Notes under the pieces: model-generated | What the model saw: only the letters and a program-made list of their open reading frames with translations | Databases searched by the model: none | What the model was told of the DNA's origin: nothing | Made by a program: the position numbers and the translations under genes | Shown here: piece by piece, positions 15,504 through 24,311 of the stretch | Layout: every line of letters begins with the position of its first letter | How positions within the stretch are numbered: the stretch's first letter is position 1 | Assembly: GCA_032128395.1 (NCBI GenBank) | Contig: JAQBGV010000196.1 | Coordinates: 1 to 37,166 of the forward strand | Length of the DNA: 37,166 nt | Reading direction: 5' to 3' | Origin: JAQBGV01 sp032128395 | Lineage (GTDB): Bacteria > Planctomycetota > UBA8108 > UBA1146

Positions 15504-16486
15504 GGATCCTGTATCTCGGTTCGGGACCCTTCGGGGTGCCGACCCTCGAGCGCCTCGCCACTCTCCGCACGGACGTCGTCGTCGGCACCGTTCCCGATGC
15601 CCCCCGCGGTCGACACGGGCGCCCCGAACCGACCGCGATCAAGACGCGAGCGCGAGAGCTCGGCCTGACCGTCTCCGAGACTCCCTCGCTGAAGGGATCC
15701 CGAGGACCCGAGTTCCTCGGAGCGACCGGGGGCGAGCTCGTCATCACCTGCGACTTCCGCCTGATCCTCGGCCGACGGTTCCTCGATGCACCCCGCTTCG
15801 GTTGCTGGAACCTGCATGGCTCGGTGCTCCCGCGACATCGCGGCGCCGCTCCCATCGCGCGCGGAATCCTGGTGGGGGACGAGGAGTTCGGCGTCACGCT
15901 CTATCGCATGGTGTTCGCACTCGATGCCGGACCGGTGGTCGATGCTGCGCGTTTTCGACCGGAGCGCCCCATGGACGCCGTGGAGCTCGAGGAACATCTC
16001 TCGCACGACGCCGCCGATCTCCTCGAGCGGTGGCTCCCTACCCTCGAATCGGGCGATGCCCCCGTCGTGCCACAGGACGAAGTCGCCGCGACCCTCGCTC
16101 CCAAGCTCGACAAGAACGATGGGTGGATCGACTGGAAAGCCCCCGCGGACGCGATCGAGCGGCGTGTCCGCGCGATGCGCCCGTGGCCGCGTGCCTTCAC
16201 CGAGTGGGGGAACGGGGAGAGGGGCCGCGGAGAGCGGATCTTCGTCGATCGGGCAGTGGTCGAGACCGAGGGCAACCCTGATTCCGCCGCCGGGGCGGAG
16301 CCGGGGGAAGTGCGGGGCGCGGATGCGTCGGGGATCCGCGTCGCCTGCGGTGACGGGACCGACACCCTCCGCATCCTCACCCTCCAACGCGCGGGCAAAC
16401 GATCGCTCATGGCGGAGGAATTCCTCCGAGGGTTCACATTCTCGTGCGGCCGTTTCCTCGCGCCGCCGCAGGAGCAGATTCGATGA
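15500..16486 (+). CDS. fmt: methionyl-tRNA formyltransferase
   Basis: This 328-aa enzyme transfers formyl from 10-formyl-tetrahydrofolate to initiator Met-tRNA. The N-terminal Rossmann-like domain begins RILYLGSGPFGVPTLERL. The catalytic segment WNLHGSVLPRHRGAAPIARGI contains the conserved Asn and His, and the Asp lies in ALDAGPVV. The C-terminal OB-like domain begins near WIDWKAPADAIERRVRAMRPWPRAF. Length is normal. ATGA overlaps join it to scpA upstream and rsmB downstream. Fmt-RsmB is a common bacterial pair, while scpA as first gene is less usual. Confidence 0.94.
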   Translation: MRILYLGSGPFGVPTLERLATLRTDVVVGTVPDAPRGRHGRPEPTAIKTRARELGLTVSETPSLKGSRGPEFLGATGGELVITCDFRLILGRRFLDAPRFGCWNLHGSVLPRHRGAAPIARGILVGDEEFGVTLYRMVFALDAGPVVDAARFRPERPMDAVELEEHLSHDAADLLERWLPTLESGDAPVVPQDEVAATLAPKLDKNDGWIDWKAPADAIERRVRAMRPWPRAFTEWGNGERGRGERIFVDRAVVETEGNPDSAAGAEPGEVRGADASGIRVACGDGTDTLRILTLQRAGKRSLMAEEFLRGFTFSCGRFLAPPQEQIR

Positions 16487-18255
16487 ATCGTCCGGGGGGA
16501 GACCGCACCTTCGGAGGAGGCAAGGACCGGGGCAGACGATCCGATTCGGGGGGCTCGGCGCCCCGACGTCCGGGGCAGGGTGCTTCGGGGCAGGGTGCTT
16601 CGGGGCACGGTGGTTCGGGGCACGGTGCTTCCGGGCATGGTGGTTCGAAGCACGGTGGTTCGAAGCCCGGTGGTTCGAAGCACGGTGGTTCGAAGCATGG
16701 TGCTGCGGAGCGAAGCGATGCTCCACGGAGCCGGGGCAGTTCCCACCGAGATCGCGATCACGGCCCCGCCCCAGACCCCGAGGCCCGAAAGCGTCAGGCC
16801 AAGGAACGCGAGGAGCGGGCGTGGAAGGAGCCGGTGGTTCGCCCTGCACAGGGCGGTGAGGATCTCACGGCGCGCGCGGCCGCGATCCACCTGCTGATCC
16901 TGTGGGATCTCCGCAAGCGGGCACCGATGGAAACCCTGCTCGGGGAATACCTCGACGGCGTGCAGCTCTCCCCATCCGATCGCGGCTTCCTCACCGAGCT
17001 CTGCTACGGCGCCGTACGACAACGCAGCACGCTCCGAGCGCTCTCCGAGCACTTCCTCGAGCGTCCCCTGAACGAGACGCACCGGTCGCTCCGAGCCGCG
17101 CTCGGCATCGGTCTCTACCAGCGGGTCTATCTCGACACGCCCCCGCACGCGGTCGTCGACGCGACGATCGAGGGATGGCGGTCGCTCGCCCCGATCCCGA
17201 GCTCGAAGGTGCAGGTCGATGGCGCGGCGGGGCTCCTGAACGCCGTCCTGCGGCGCGCCTGCGAATCGATCACGCGCCTCCCGCTGAACACCGAGCCAGA
17301 AGATCCGACCGAAGTGGTCCGCGCGGGGGACCGCTGGGTGCACGTCCCGGGGCTCGGTCTGCCGGAGCACCACCGCGCCGAACTCCTCGGAGTGCAGTAC
17401 TCGCACCCGACCGAAATGGTGCGCCTGTGGCTGGAGCGCTACGACACCGCGACGCTCCGGCGCATCCTCGAACGGAACAACCGGACCCCTCAGCTCTTCA
17501 TCGCACCGCGCTCGGACCAGGAGCCGGAGGCCTTCCTCCGACTCTTGAAGGTCGGTGGGATCGAGGCGACGCAGGTGGGAGACACCGATCTTCCGATTCT
17601 GCGCATCCTCACCCCGACTCCGATCGAGCGCATTCCAGGCTTCGCGAACGGGAGCTTCTGGGTGCAGGACCGGACCGCCCGCCGGCTCGCCGCCATGATG
17701 CCGCACCGCAAGGGGGTCACCCTGCTCGATCTGTGCGCCGCCCCCGGCGGGAAGCTCGCGACCCTCCTCGACCGCGGCGGGATCGAGAGAGTGGTCGCCT
17801 GCGATGTCTCCGAGGAAAAGCTCCGTCGGCTCGCCGAGAACTTGACCCGGCTCCGATTCGAATCAAAGGGGATCGGTCTCGTCGAAATCTCGCGGGAGTC
17901 GGAGCGGCTCCGCTTCGACATGAAGTTCGACCAGATCCTCGTCGATGCTCCTTGTTCCAACACCGGCGTGCTCGCCCGTCGCCACGAGGCGCGTTGGCGC
18001 TTCCTCCCCGAGGAGATGCGATCGTTGACCGCTCTACAGCACGGGCTCCTCGAAGCCGCGGTCCGTCACCTCGCACCCGGGGGCGACCTGCTCTATACGA
18101 CCTGCTCCATCGAACCCTCCGAGAACGGGGACCCGATCCACGACCTGCTCGCGCGCCACACCCAGGTTCGCCTCGTCGAGGAGGTAGAAGTCCTCCCGGG
18201 GGACGAAGACGGCGACGGCGGGTACGGGGCGCTCCTGCGCCGTGACCGCGGATAG
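16483..18255 (+). CDS. rsmB: 16S rRNA m5C967 methyltransferase RsmB with repeat-rich extension
   Basis: This 590-aa SAM-dependent enzyme methylates C967 of 16S rRNA. From about residue 125 it has an NusB-like RNA-binding domain (AAAIHLLILWDLRKRAPMETLL). This is followed by the catalytic domain with motif I LLDLCAAPGGKLATLL, motif IV VDAPCSNTGVL (Cys) and motif VI YTTCSIEPSENG (second catalytic Cys). E. coli RsmB is about 430 aa. The extra 120 N-terminal residues are Gly/Ser/His/Lys-rich and contain nine 5-residue repeats from a 15-bp minisatellite, then a basic Arg/His stretch. The ATG overlaps the fmt stop (ATGA). It ends 16 bp from a converging gene. Confidence 0.93.
   Translation: MNRPGGDRTFGGGKDRGRRSDSGGSAPRRPGQGASGQGASGHGGSGHGASGHGGSKHGGSKPGGSKHGGSKHGAAERSDAPRSRGSSHRDRDHGPAPDPEARKRQAKEREERAWKEPVVRPAQGGEDLTARAAAIHLLILWDLRKRAPMETLLGEYLDGVQLSPSDRGFLTELCYGAVRQRSTLRALSEHFLERPLNETHRSLRAALGIGLYQRVYLDTPPHAVVDATIEGWRSLAPIPSSKVQVDGAAGLLNAVLRRACESITRLPLNTEPEDPTEVVRAGDRWVHVPGLGLPEHHRAELLGVQYSHPTEMVRLWLERYDTATLRRILERNNRTPQLFIAPRSDQEPEAFLRLLKVGGIEATQVGDTDLPILRILTPTPIERIPGFANGSFWVQDRTARRLAAMMPHRKGVTLLDLCAAPGGKLATLLDRGGIERVVACDVSEEKLRRLAENLTRLRFESKGIGLVEISRESERLRFDMKFDQILVDAPCSNTGVLARRHEARWRFLPEEMRSLTALQHGLLEAAVRHLAPGGDLLYTTCSIEPSENGDPIHDLLARHTQVRLVEEVEVLPGDEDGDGGYGALLRRDRG
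16572..16706 (+). repeat. nine-unit 15-bp minisatellite in rsmB
   Basis: Nine contiguous 15-bp units start at 16572, the first being GGGGCAGGGTGCTTC. They vary at few positions and encode pentads such as GQGAS, GHGGS and KHGGS. The early units start GGGGCA and the later ones GAAGCA, showing two sub-families and stepwise expansion. Confidence 0.93.
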
Positions 18256-18271
18256 TGGCTCGATCCACGGC

Positions 18272-19645
18272 CTAGTCGAGGGCTGCGATTCTCTCGGGGT
18301 GTCGCCGCCCGATGACCTCCGCCCACGTCGCGCGCTCTCGATCGGGGAGTCTCGATTCGGCGATCCGCTGCCGAGCGAAGGGGAGCGCCACTCGGTCGAT
18401 CCAAGGAGAGGGCGCCATCGGGATCGCGTTGCGGACCGCCGCAGCGATGTGAGCGTCCCAGAGCGGGTCCCTCGGTTCGAGCCGCGCGTTCTCTTCCATC
18501 GCTTCCGCCAGCCGCGCGCGGGCGGCGGGGTCGTCGATCTGCCCGAGAGCGATCAGCGCCTGCGCGCGAACCGAGCGATCGGGATCGGTGTCGATCACCT
18601 CGGTGAGGAACCGCTCCGCCTCCCGCGACCCGAGACCCTCCGGGTGCCACCCGATGAGCATCCGGCGGCGGACCGAGGCGTCTTCCTCGACGCGATACGC
18701 CCCGATCAACGCCTCCCCGTCCAGATACCCGATGACGAGCCAAGGCTCCGTGAGGCGCGCATCCGGCCAGCGGCGATGCAAAGCGCGCAGCTGCTCGGCG
18801 GCCACCTCGGGGGGGAGCACTGCGACCATCGCCGATACGATGAGGGTCCGCTCCTCATCGGAGCGGCCACTCGCCATGTCCAGGATCGCCTTCGTGTACC
18901 CGAGCGAATCGATGCGCAGCAGTGCTTCCGCCCCGACCAAGCGCAGAAACGCCAGATCCGCTTCGAGGAGGGGGAGGAAGAGCGTGGGATCCAGGTGGAG
19001 TTCTGCGTGGAGCAGGAGTAGCGCTCGCGCCGCGGCACGACGTGCGTCGGCGGGGAGTCCACCGCGGATGAGAGCGATCGTACGGACCGCATGGATGTCG
19101 GCAAAGCGCCGGGCGTGATGGAACACGTCCGCGATCGCCCCCGCGGCGGCTTCGGAGATCGCGATCGCATCGATCCAGGTGAGCAGTCGGGGGTCGTCGA
19201 GTTCGGGCTCCGCTCCTGACGATGCCTCCGCGATGACGAACGCGCTCCCGCGCACGAGGTCCGAGTCGTCCGCTTCGATCGCGTCCTCGAGATCCCCCTC
19301 GACGAGGGCCAGACCCTTGCCGCCGGCGAATCCACCCAACCCGAGCGCTCGACGAAACGCGTCGGTAGTTCTCTTGGCGCTCTCCAGGTCGTTGGAATGG
19401 GCGATCGCTCGATAGACGTCAGCTCGTTCGAGCGACGGAAGTGGCGGGTCGGACTCGGTCATCGTCCCCGAGGGCAGTCCCTCGACTTCGGTGCGGCGCT
19501 CCGCCTCTTTGGGGATCGTCACCCTCGTCGGTTCCCCGTCGGGGGGGAGCCCCGCGATGCGCGGAGCCCCCCGATCGACGAGCAGGAGCGCCAGTGAGAC
19601 GGCGGCGATGGCGAGAGTCGAGACGCGGCGAGCGGAGGTGCTCAA
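18272..19645 (-). CDS. membrane-anchored HEAT-like repeat protein
   Basis: This 457-aa protein has an N-terminal hydrophobic anchor (VSTLAIAAVSLALLLV, residues 8-23), a Pro/Glu linker and a long all-helical body. The body's Ala/Leu/Arg-rich helix pairs resemble HEAT or armadillo repeats, for example DRSVRAQALIALGQIDDPAARARLAEAM. No catalytic motif is visible, and a scaffold or binding role is an inference. The start is TTG, 6 nt after a perfect GGAGG and overlapping the stop of the upstream gene (TTGA). The frame stays open to 20281, but the extension shadows that gene. The two genes are probably translated together. Confidence 0.75.
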   Translation of the reverse strand: MSTSARRVSTLAIAAVSLALLLVDRGAPRIAGLPPDGEPTRVTIPKEAERRTEVEGLPSGTMTESDPPLPSLERADVYRAIAHSNDLESAKRTTDAFRRALGLGGFAGGKGLALVEGDLEDAIEADDSDLVRGSAFVIAEASSGAEPELDDPRLLTWIDAIAISEAAAGAIADVFHHARRFADIHAVRTIALIRGGLPADARRAAARALLLLHAELHLDPTLFLPLLEADLAFLRLVGAEALLRIDSLGYTKAILDMASGRSDEERTLIVSAMVAVLPPEVAAEQLRALHRRWPDARLTEPWLVIGYLDGEALIGAYRVEEDASVRRRMLIGWHPEGLGSREAERFLTEVIDTDPDRSVRAQALIALGQIDDPAARARLAEAMEENARLEPRDPLWDAHIAAAVRNAIPMAPSPWIDRVALPFARQRIAESRLPDRERATWAEVIGRRHPERIAALD

Positions 19646-20133
19646 GAAAGGCCTCCGACCGCTCCGGGGCAGTAGCCATCCGAGAAGACGGTGATCTGCG
19701 TCTCGATGATGTCCGTGCGATAGTCTTCGCAGTAGAGATTCGAGTAGAGCAGTCCGAACAACCAAGTCGGTCGCGCGCATCGCATGCTGACGCGAAGGTT
19801 GTGGACCATGTCCGACTTGGTGATCTGAATGTTGAGCTTTGGGATGACCGGGTTGTAGCTGAACCCGGTCGTCTCCCAAGTCGGACAGGACCAGGAGGTC
19901 TGGGAACTGCCGGACATCCCGCCCACCGTGACATGCTCGGAGGCATCGCAGTTGTTGACGATCGCGCTGGTGGTGGGAGGAACGGTCACGGTGTTGGGAT
20001 CGCGCCCCTGGTGAGGGCAGTTCCCATCCACGGCGAAAGCGGTGTCGAGGAATCCCGTCCCGAGGATTCCGAGTACGAACCACGAGCCGACGACCAGTGC
20101 GCAAGTGAGGAGACGACGAGCGAAGTGGGGCAT
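19642..20133 (-). CDS. small Cys-containing exported protein, unknown
   Basis: This 163-aa protein has a signal peptide or anchor (CALVVGSWFVLGILGTGFL, then DTAFA before VDGNC). The mature part has seven cysteines (as in GNCPHQG, NNCDASE, WSCPTW, RCARP, LYCEDY, GYCPG) that would fit disulfides in an exported fold. It is rich in Thr/Ser/Val and probably beta-structured. No family is recognised. The start is ATG with GGAAAGG upstream. The TGA overlaps the TTG start of the HEAT-like gene. Confidence 0.68.
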   Translation of the reverse strand: MPHFARRLLTCALVVGSWFVLGILGTGFLDTAFAVDGNCPHQGRDPNTVTVPPTTSAIVNNCDASEHVTVGGMSGSSQTSWSCPTWETTGFSYNPVIPKLNIQITKSDMVHNLRVSMRCARPTWLFGLLYSNLYCEDYRTDIIETQITVFSDGYCPGAVGGLS

Positions 20134-20385
20134 GGCAACCTTTCCGAGGAGCGGGGACGCGCGCCAGAAGTCCTACGCAACGGACGTACCGGCGGCAGAT
20201 CGCGCGATGGGGGGCGAAAAGGGCGTCTTGGTGGGAAAGGAGAGACCGAACGGTCCGACCGGGGACGTCCAGGGGGTCCACGAGGGGACGGTGGGGGAGG
20301 GGAGCGAGAAAATTCTGATTTGACCGAGTGGCCCGGGGTCCTCACCTGTGAGCGCCCCGACCCTCCGCATCCAGACCCGATCTCA

Positions 20386-21432
20386 TCAGTCCGAAGGCAC
20401 CCGCACGCGACGCCAAACGAAGTAACCCACAGCTGCACACAACAGGTACGAGAGCGCACTCCGCACCACAATGATTCGTGCGAGGGGCAGAGCGAACGAG
20501 CTTGCGGTGACGGCCTGTGTCAGGCTGTCCGCTTCAACCGACACGACTGCCACCCCACCCTCGAGTGAGTGCTGAAACAGTCGAGCCTCGGTGGGAAACC
20601 AACCGTCTCCGAGAGGAGCGAGTGAGTTCACTTCATATGTGATGCGCACCCCATACTCGCCCCATGGAAGCATTACACGAGCGTCCGGCCGGAGGTCGGC
20701 AATCTCGGATGTACAAAACAGCATTCGCAGTGGGTAGTAGCCATGCGCCTTCGAGAGATCGAGCACGATCGGCAACCGACGCTGCAGATCGCCGGGGTAG
20801 GTGGCAACGACGCGCAGACACTCACGGCCCTGGACCGTCGCCGAGCCAACAACGCAGGCTCCGGGATTCGAGAGATAGGATGAGAAACTCCATTCATTCA
20901 ACCGCAGACCGAAGTCCGCCGGAGTGCGATTGCGATTGTGCTGGACGGGCTGGTTCTTCCCCTTCCAGAGCACATCGCCCGCACGACGAGTGAGAACGGT
21001 CATGGTCTGTTCGTTCGTGATTTCCAGCAGCTCGAGGTGCACCATTTCGTCCTGGTTCGCAGTGGGCGGCGCCCCCAGCCGAGCTGCCCGTTGAAGAACG
21101 AGGCTCCGAGTGCCGAACTTGTCGTGAACCGCACAGTCCCCACTGAAGGTCCCGGGCCAAAAAATCTCCTCTCCGAAGCGAAACTCGACGGAGTACTTGC
21201 AACCGAACGGAAGCGTGCTGGCCTCACGGGTAGCCATGACCGCGACGACGCTTTCCAGAGTTGGCAAGTCGGCTTCGCTCGCGGTCCAATCCGAGGAAGT
21301 GTCGGTCGCCCTTGAATCGATGACCGCTTGTGGATCGACACTCCCGACGAGAAGAAAGGCCACGACCCCGAGCGTCGTCACATGCACTCTCACGTCGAAC
21401 CACCGCTCTTCTATTCGACTCGACTCCGACAC
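20386..21432 (-). CDS. bitopic membrane protein with periplasmic domain, unknown
   Basis: This 348-aa protein has hydrophobic segments at both ends: VTTLGVVAFLLVGSV near 18-32 and SALSYLLCAAVGYFVWRRV near 324-342. The middle is a beta-rich domain of about 280 residues, with SVEFRFGEEIFWPGTF, WSFSSYLSNPGACVVGSATVQ and VRITYEVNSLAPLGDGWFPTE. The alternation of short strands reminds one of LolA/LppX-like lipid-carrier folds, but the match is by feel only. GC appears lower than in most neighbours. The ORF starts at GTG 21432; GTG at 21393 would give a more standard signal peptide. No convincing ribosome site is seen for either. Confidence 0.62.
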   Translation of the reverse strand: MSESSRIEERWFDVRVHVTTLGVVAFLLVGSVDPQAVIDSRATDTSSDWTASEADLPTLESVVAVMATREASTLPFGCKYSVEFRFGEEIFWPGTFSGDCAVHDKFGTRSLVLQRAARLGAPPTANQDEMVHLELLEITNEQTMTVLTRRAGDVLWKGKNQPVQHNRNRTPADFGLRLNEWSFSSYLSNPGACVVGSATVQGRECLRVVATYPGDLQRRLPIVLDLSKAHGYYPLRMLFCTSEIADLRPDARVMLPWGEYGVRITYEVNSLAPLGDGWFPTEARLFQHSLEGGVAVVSVEADSLTQAVTASSFALPLARIIVVRSALSYLLCAAVGYFVWRRVRVPSD

Positions 21433-21611
21433 GACAGAGCCATCAGTCTACCGCGCGCGGTCCCGACTGGGGAGCGCGAAGAGGACCGCGTTCTGGATCT
21501 AGAAGTGGAGCGAGGCAGGATGCGGGATCAGACCGAGGAGACTGGCATATTCAAAATCTACATCTGAATCTATGAACAAATCCGAACCTACCTCTGAGTC
21601 CCCCTCTCCCC

Positions 21612-22631
21612 CTACTCTCCCCACCCCCCCCGCACCGATCCCGGCAGATCCAGCATCGTGCGCAGCCCGGGGGCGAGCCGCGACACGCTCCCCAGCGCAG
21701 AGAGCATCGTCCGCGACGTCCCCTCGTCTCCCGGAACTCCACCCGGGATCTCGAAGAGGATCGGTTCAGGCGTCGCGCCGGTGAGTTCGATGCGATCGAC
21801 AGGGCCGGACAGACCGTAGGCCATCGTCAAGTCGAGTTCGGCGCGCACGTCTCGGCCGCCACTCTTCCCCCGAGCCAACCCGCGGTTGTGCATCCCGATG
21901 ACCCCACCAGCGGCGACTGCGCCGAGCGGAGTGTCGATACCCCGCGCGGTGATCACCGGCTCGACTCCGGTCTCGATCTCATCCCATTCGATCCCGAGCC
22001 CGGCGCCGAGGAGCCAGAGCGACTCTTCCAATCCGCGATGGCCGATCCCGGTCGATTCGCGGCGGGCGATGAACTGCTCGACGCTCAGCCCGATGCCGAT
22101 CTTCTCCTGGAGTGGGCCGCGGCGGGTCGCAGCATCGACGCGGCGCGTGATGACGATCTGTTCCCCGGGTCCGAACGGTGCGGCGAGGATGGCGGGGAGG
22201 ACGTCCATCAGGAACCCAGGATTGATCCCAGTGCCCAGGATCGGGGCGCCTCCCGTGGTCGCGACGCGATCGATCTCGGCGGCCGCTTCGGGATAGCGGA
22301 CGAAGGGCCAGCACGCTTCTTCGCAGGAGGTGACGAGAGGGACTCCGCCCGCCGCGGCGGTGCGCAGATCTGGCATGATCTCCAGGAAGCTGCTCCGGGT
22401 GCAGAGCGCGACCACGACCTCCCGATCGACCGCCAGGGCATCCTCGAGGGAGGTGTGGCCGGCGACCCCGCCGAATTCCTCGCGAGCGCGACCGAGCAGA
22501 TCTGGCTCGAGATCGACCACGGCCGAGAGTCGACCTTTGGCCGCGAGAAGGTGCGCGATGGAGCTTCCGATCGGTCCGAGACCGCAGACGATCACGTTCG
22601 GACGGTCCGCCCCCGTACGGGTCGATCCCAT
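21612..22631 (-). CDS. NAD(P)-dependent dehydrogenase of the 2,4-diaminopentanoate/DapB-like type
   Basis: This 339-aa protein has an N-terminal Rossmann fold (VIVCGLGPIGSSIAHLLAAKG, residues 13-33, then VVDLEP). The second domain carries GTGINPGFLMDVLPAIL and ITRRVDAATRRGPLQEKIGIGLS. Both stretches are typical of the 2,4-diaminopentanoate dehydrogenase (Ord) group, which is related to dihydrodipicolinate reductase. Ord acts in ornithine fermentation, but distant relatives are widespread and this substrate need not be the same. The ATG has AAGGGGG upstream. No ornithine-fermentation genes are nearby. It diverges from an exported TPR-like gene. Confidence 0.75.
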   Translation of the reverse strand: MGSTRTGADRPNVIVCGLGPIGSSIAHLLAAKGRLSAVVDLEPDLLGRAREEFGGVAGHTSLEDALAVDREVVVALCTRSSFLEIMPDLRTAAAGGVPLVTSCEEACWPFVRYPEAAAEIDRVATTGGAPILGTGINPGFLMDVLPAILAAPFGPGEQIVITRRVDAATRRGPLQEKIGIGLSVEQFIARRESTGIGHRGLEESLWLLGAGLGIEWDEIETGVEPVITARGIDTPLGAVAAGGVIGMHNRGLARGKSGGRDVRAELDLTMAYGLSGPVDRIELTGATPEPILFEIPGGVPGDEGTSRTMLSALGSVSRLAPGLRTMLDLPGSVRGGWGE

Positions 22632-22748
22632 TTTCCCCCTTCAGCGTCCCCCGGCGGGACGATAACTTCCGAATCGCTCGTTGCAAAGCCAGAGTGGATG
22701 CCTTTCGATTCCAATTCTCCGGTGAACCGGCGCTGCGAAGGAGGATGG

Positions 22749-23846
22749 ATGCTGACCCTGTCCGAGCGCACGACCTTTGGCGCACCCCCGAATCTCTCGA
22801 GCGCGAGCGTTCAGTACGCATCCGCGTCGCTCCGACGCTTCGGCCTCACTCTGGTGATCCTCGTCTGCGCTCTCGCGTCCTCCGCGTCGACCTACGCCGA
22901 CGATCCGCCGCAGCTCTCCGACGCCGCCCTCGTGGAACTCGCCCGAGAGTTCGCCTCGGGCGAGTCCGCCGCCATGGCGACCCTTCGAGCTCAGGGACCA
23001 GCGATCATCCCCCGACTTCGTCCGCTCCTCCTGAAGGACGATGGACCTCGACTCCGCCGGTTGATCCGGGGGATCGCCCTCGATCGGATTCGGCTCTCCC
23101 TCGTCGTGGAGGGGGACGTCCGGTACCGCGGGCAGTTCGTCGCGTTCGGCGACCTGGGGCCGGAGGGAGCGGACGTCCTCCTCGACGTCTTCGCCGACGA
23201 GGACCATGTTCTAGCGGTCCGCGACCGCGCGGCGACCGCACTCGGTGATGTCGGGGGCCCGGCCCAGGTCGATGCGCTCAGGGAGATCGCGGACGACTTC
23301 CTCGCCGAGGCGCCGATCGAGCGCGAAGCGGTCTTTCTCCTCGCTCGTTTCGGGGACCGCGATCGGGTCGACCGACTGATCGCGAGGCTCGCCAAGATCG
23401 CGGACCAGCCGCGGACCACGGCCACCCTGCCCACGATCCTCACCGCGCACGGCGACCTGGGCGAAGTCCACTACCGGATCGACGAGTTCGACGTCGCGAT
23501 CTCCCACTATCGCGAGAAGCAGGCGCTCCTCGAGGAGATGCAGCAGCGGGTGCGACCGGAACTCCGGGAGCCGCTCCAGGAAGAGATCAACCTCCTCCAG
23601 TACAACCTGGCGTGTTCCCTCGCGCTCGCAGGGCGAATCGAAGAGGCGTACGCTGCGCTCGATCTCTCGATGGCGAGCCGCAGAGTCACGCTCGACATGG
23701 TCCGAACCGACGGCGACCTACGGGCGGTCCGGGGGAACGAGCGGTACGCCGCGTGGCTCGCGGCGTGGGAGCAGAAGCGCCCCGGGCCACCGGTGGATGA
23801 ACCCACCCCCCCTCCGATGAAGGGGGGAGAGCCCCCGGGCCCGTAG
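22749..23846 (+). CDS. exported HEAT/TPR-like repeat protein
   Basis: This 365-aa protein has a signal peptide (LRRFGLTLVILVCALASSASTYA, cleavage before DDPPQ). Early helices form HEAT-like units (ADVLLDVFADEDHVLAVRDRAATALGDVGG, then AQVDALREIADDF). A TPR-like array follows (YRIDEFDVAISHYREKQALLEEM, then LQYNLACSLALAGRIEEAYAALDLSM), and the tail is Pro-rich. It has no enzymatic motif and probably acts as a periplasmic scaffold. The start is ATG at 22749 directly after AAGGAGG. ATG at 22698 is an alternative, but the far longer open frame from 21888 is antisense to the dehydrogenase. Confidence 0.75.
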   Translation: MLTLSERTTFGAPPNLSSASVQYASASLRRFGLTLVILVCALASSASTYADDPPQLSDAALVELAREFASGESAAMATLRAQGPAIIPRLRPLLLKDDGPRLRRLIRGIALDRIRLSLVVEGDVRYRGQFVAFGDLGPEGADVLLDVFADEDHVLAVRDRAATALGDVGGPAQVDALREIADDFLAEAPIEREAVFLLARFGDRDRVDRLIARLAKIADQPRTTATLPTILTAHGDLGEVHYRIDEFDVAISHYREKQALLEEMQQRVRPELREPLQEEINLLQYNLACSLALAGRIEEAYAALDLSMASRRVTLDMVRTDGDLRAVRGNERYAAWLAAWEQKRPGPPVDEPTPPPMKGGEPPGP

Positions 23847-23990
23847 TGCCCCGCGACCCGGTCAGGGGGACACTTCCCCGAGGCGGGCCGCACCGGTAAG
23901 TTGAAGAGATCCTGCAGCGGTCGGGACCAACCACCCAACGCATGCGGGGCCGGGATCGAGAAGTGGAAGGGCTCGGTGAGGGAGGCACGC

Positions 23991-24311
23991 ATGGCACGCA
24001 ACGATCAGACGTGCATCATCAATCTGCGCATCGGCGGCGAACATGGCTTCGACGCGGAGGAGGCGCTCCTCGTGCCGCTGATCGAGGATCTCGAAGCCGC
24101 GGTGGAGGAGGCGGAGTGCGGGGAGTTCGACGGGGAAGAGTTCGACGGGACTTGGCACCAGCTGATCTTCGTGGGGCCGGAAGCAGACGAGCTACAGGAG
24201 ATTCTCGAAGCCATCTTGTCGCAGTCGCCGCTCTCCAAGAACGCGAAGCTGACCAAACGCTACGGCGCCGTGGACGATCCCGAGGCGGAGGAGGTCGAGC
24301 TCGAGTATTGA
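23991..24311 (+). CDS. small acidic conserved protein, unknown
   Basis: This 106-aa cytoplasmic protein is very acidic (EDLEAAVEEAECGEFDGEEFDG). It reads like a beta-alpha-beta ferredoxin-like fold: strand IINLRIGG, acidic helix, strand WHQLIFVGPEADE, helix LQEILEAILSQSPL, strand AKLTKRYG. The GEFDG plus strand-PxADxL pattern recalls small acidic proteins found singly in many bacteria, with no function that can be named. The ATG has GAGGGAGG upstream. The TGA overlaps a TTG that may start the next gene. Confidence 0.72.
   Translation: MARNDQTCIINLRIGGEHGFDAEEALLVPLIEDLEAAVEEAECGEFDGEEFDGTWHQLIFVGPEADELQEILEAILSQSPLSKNAKLTKRYGAVDDPEAEEVELEY

Noticed and set aside
19646..20281. N-terminal extension of the HEAT-like frame
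   Set aside because: It is an out-of-frame shadow of the exported seven-Cys protein. The TTG with GGAGG at 19645 explains the true start.
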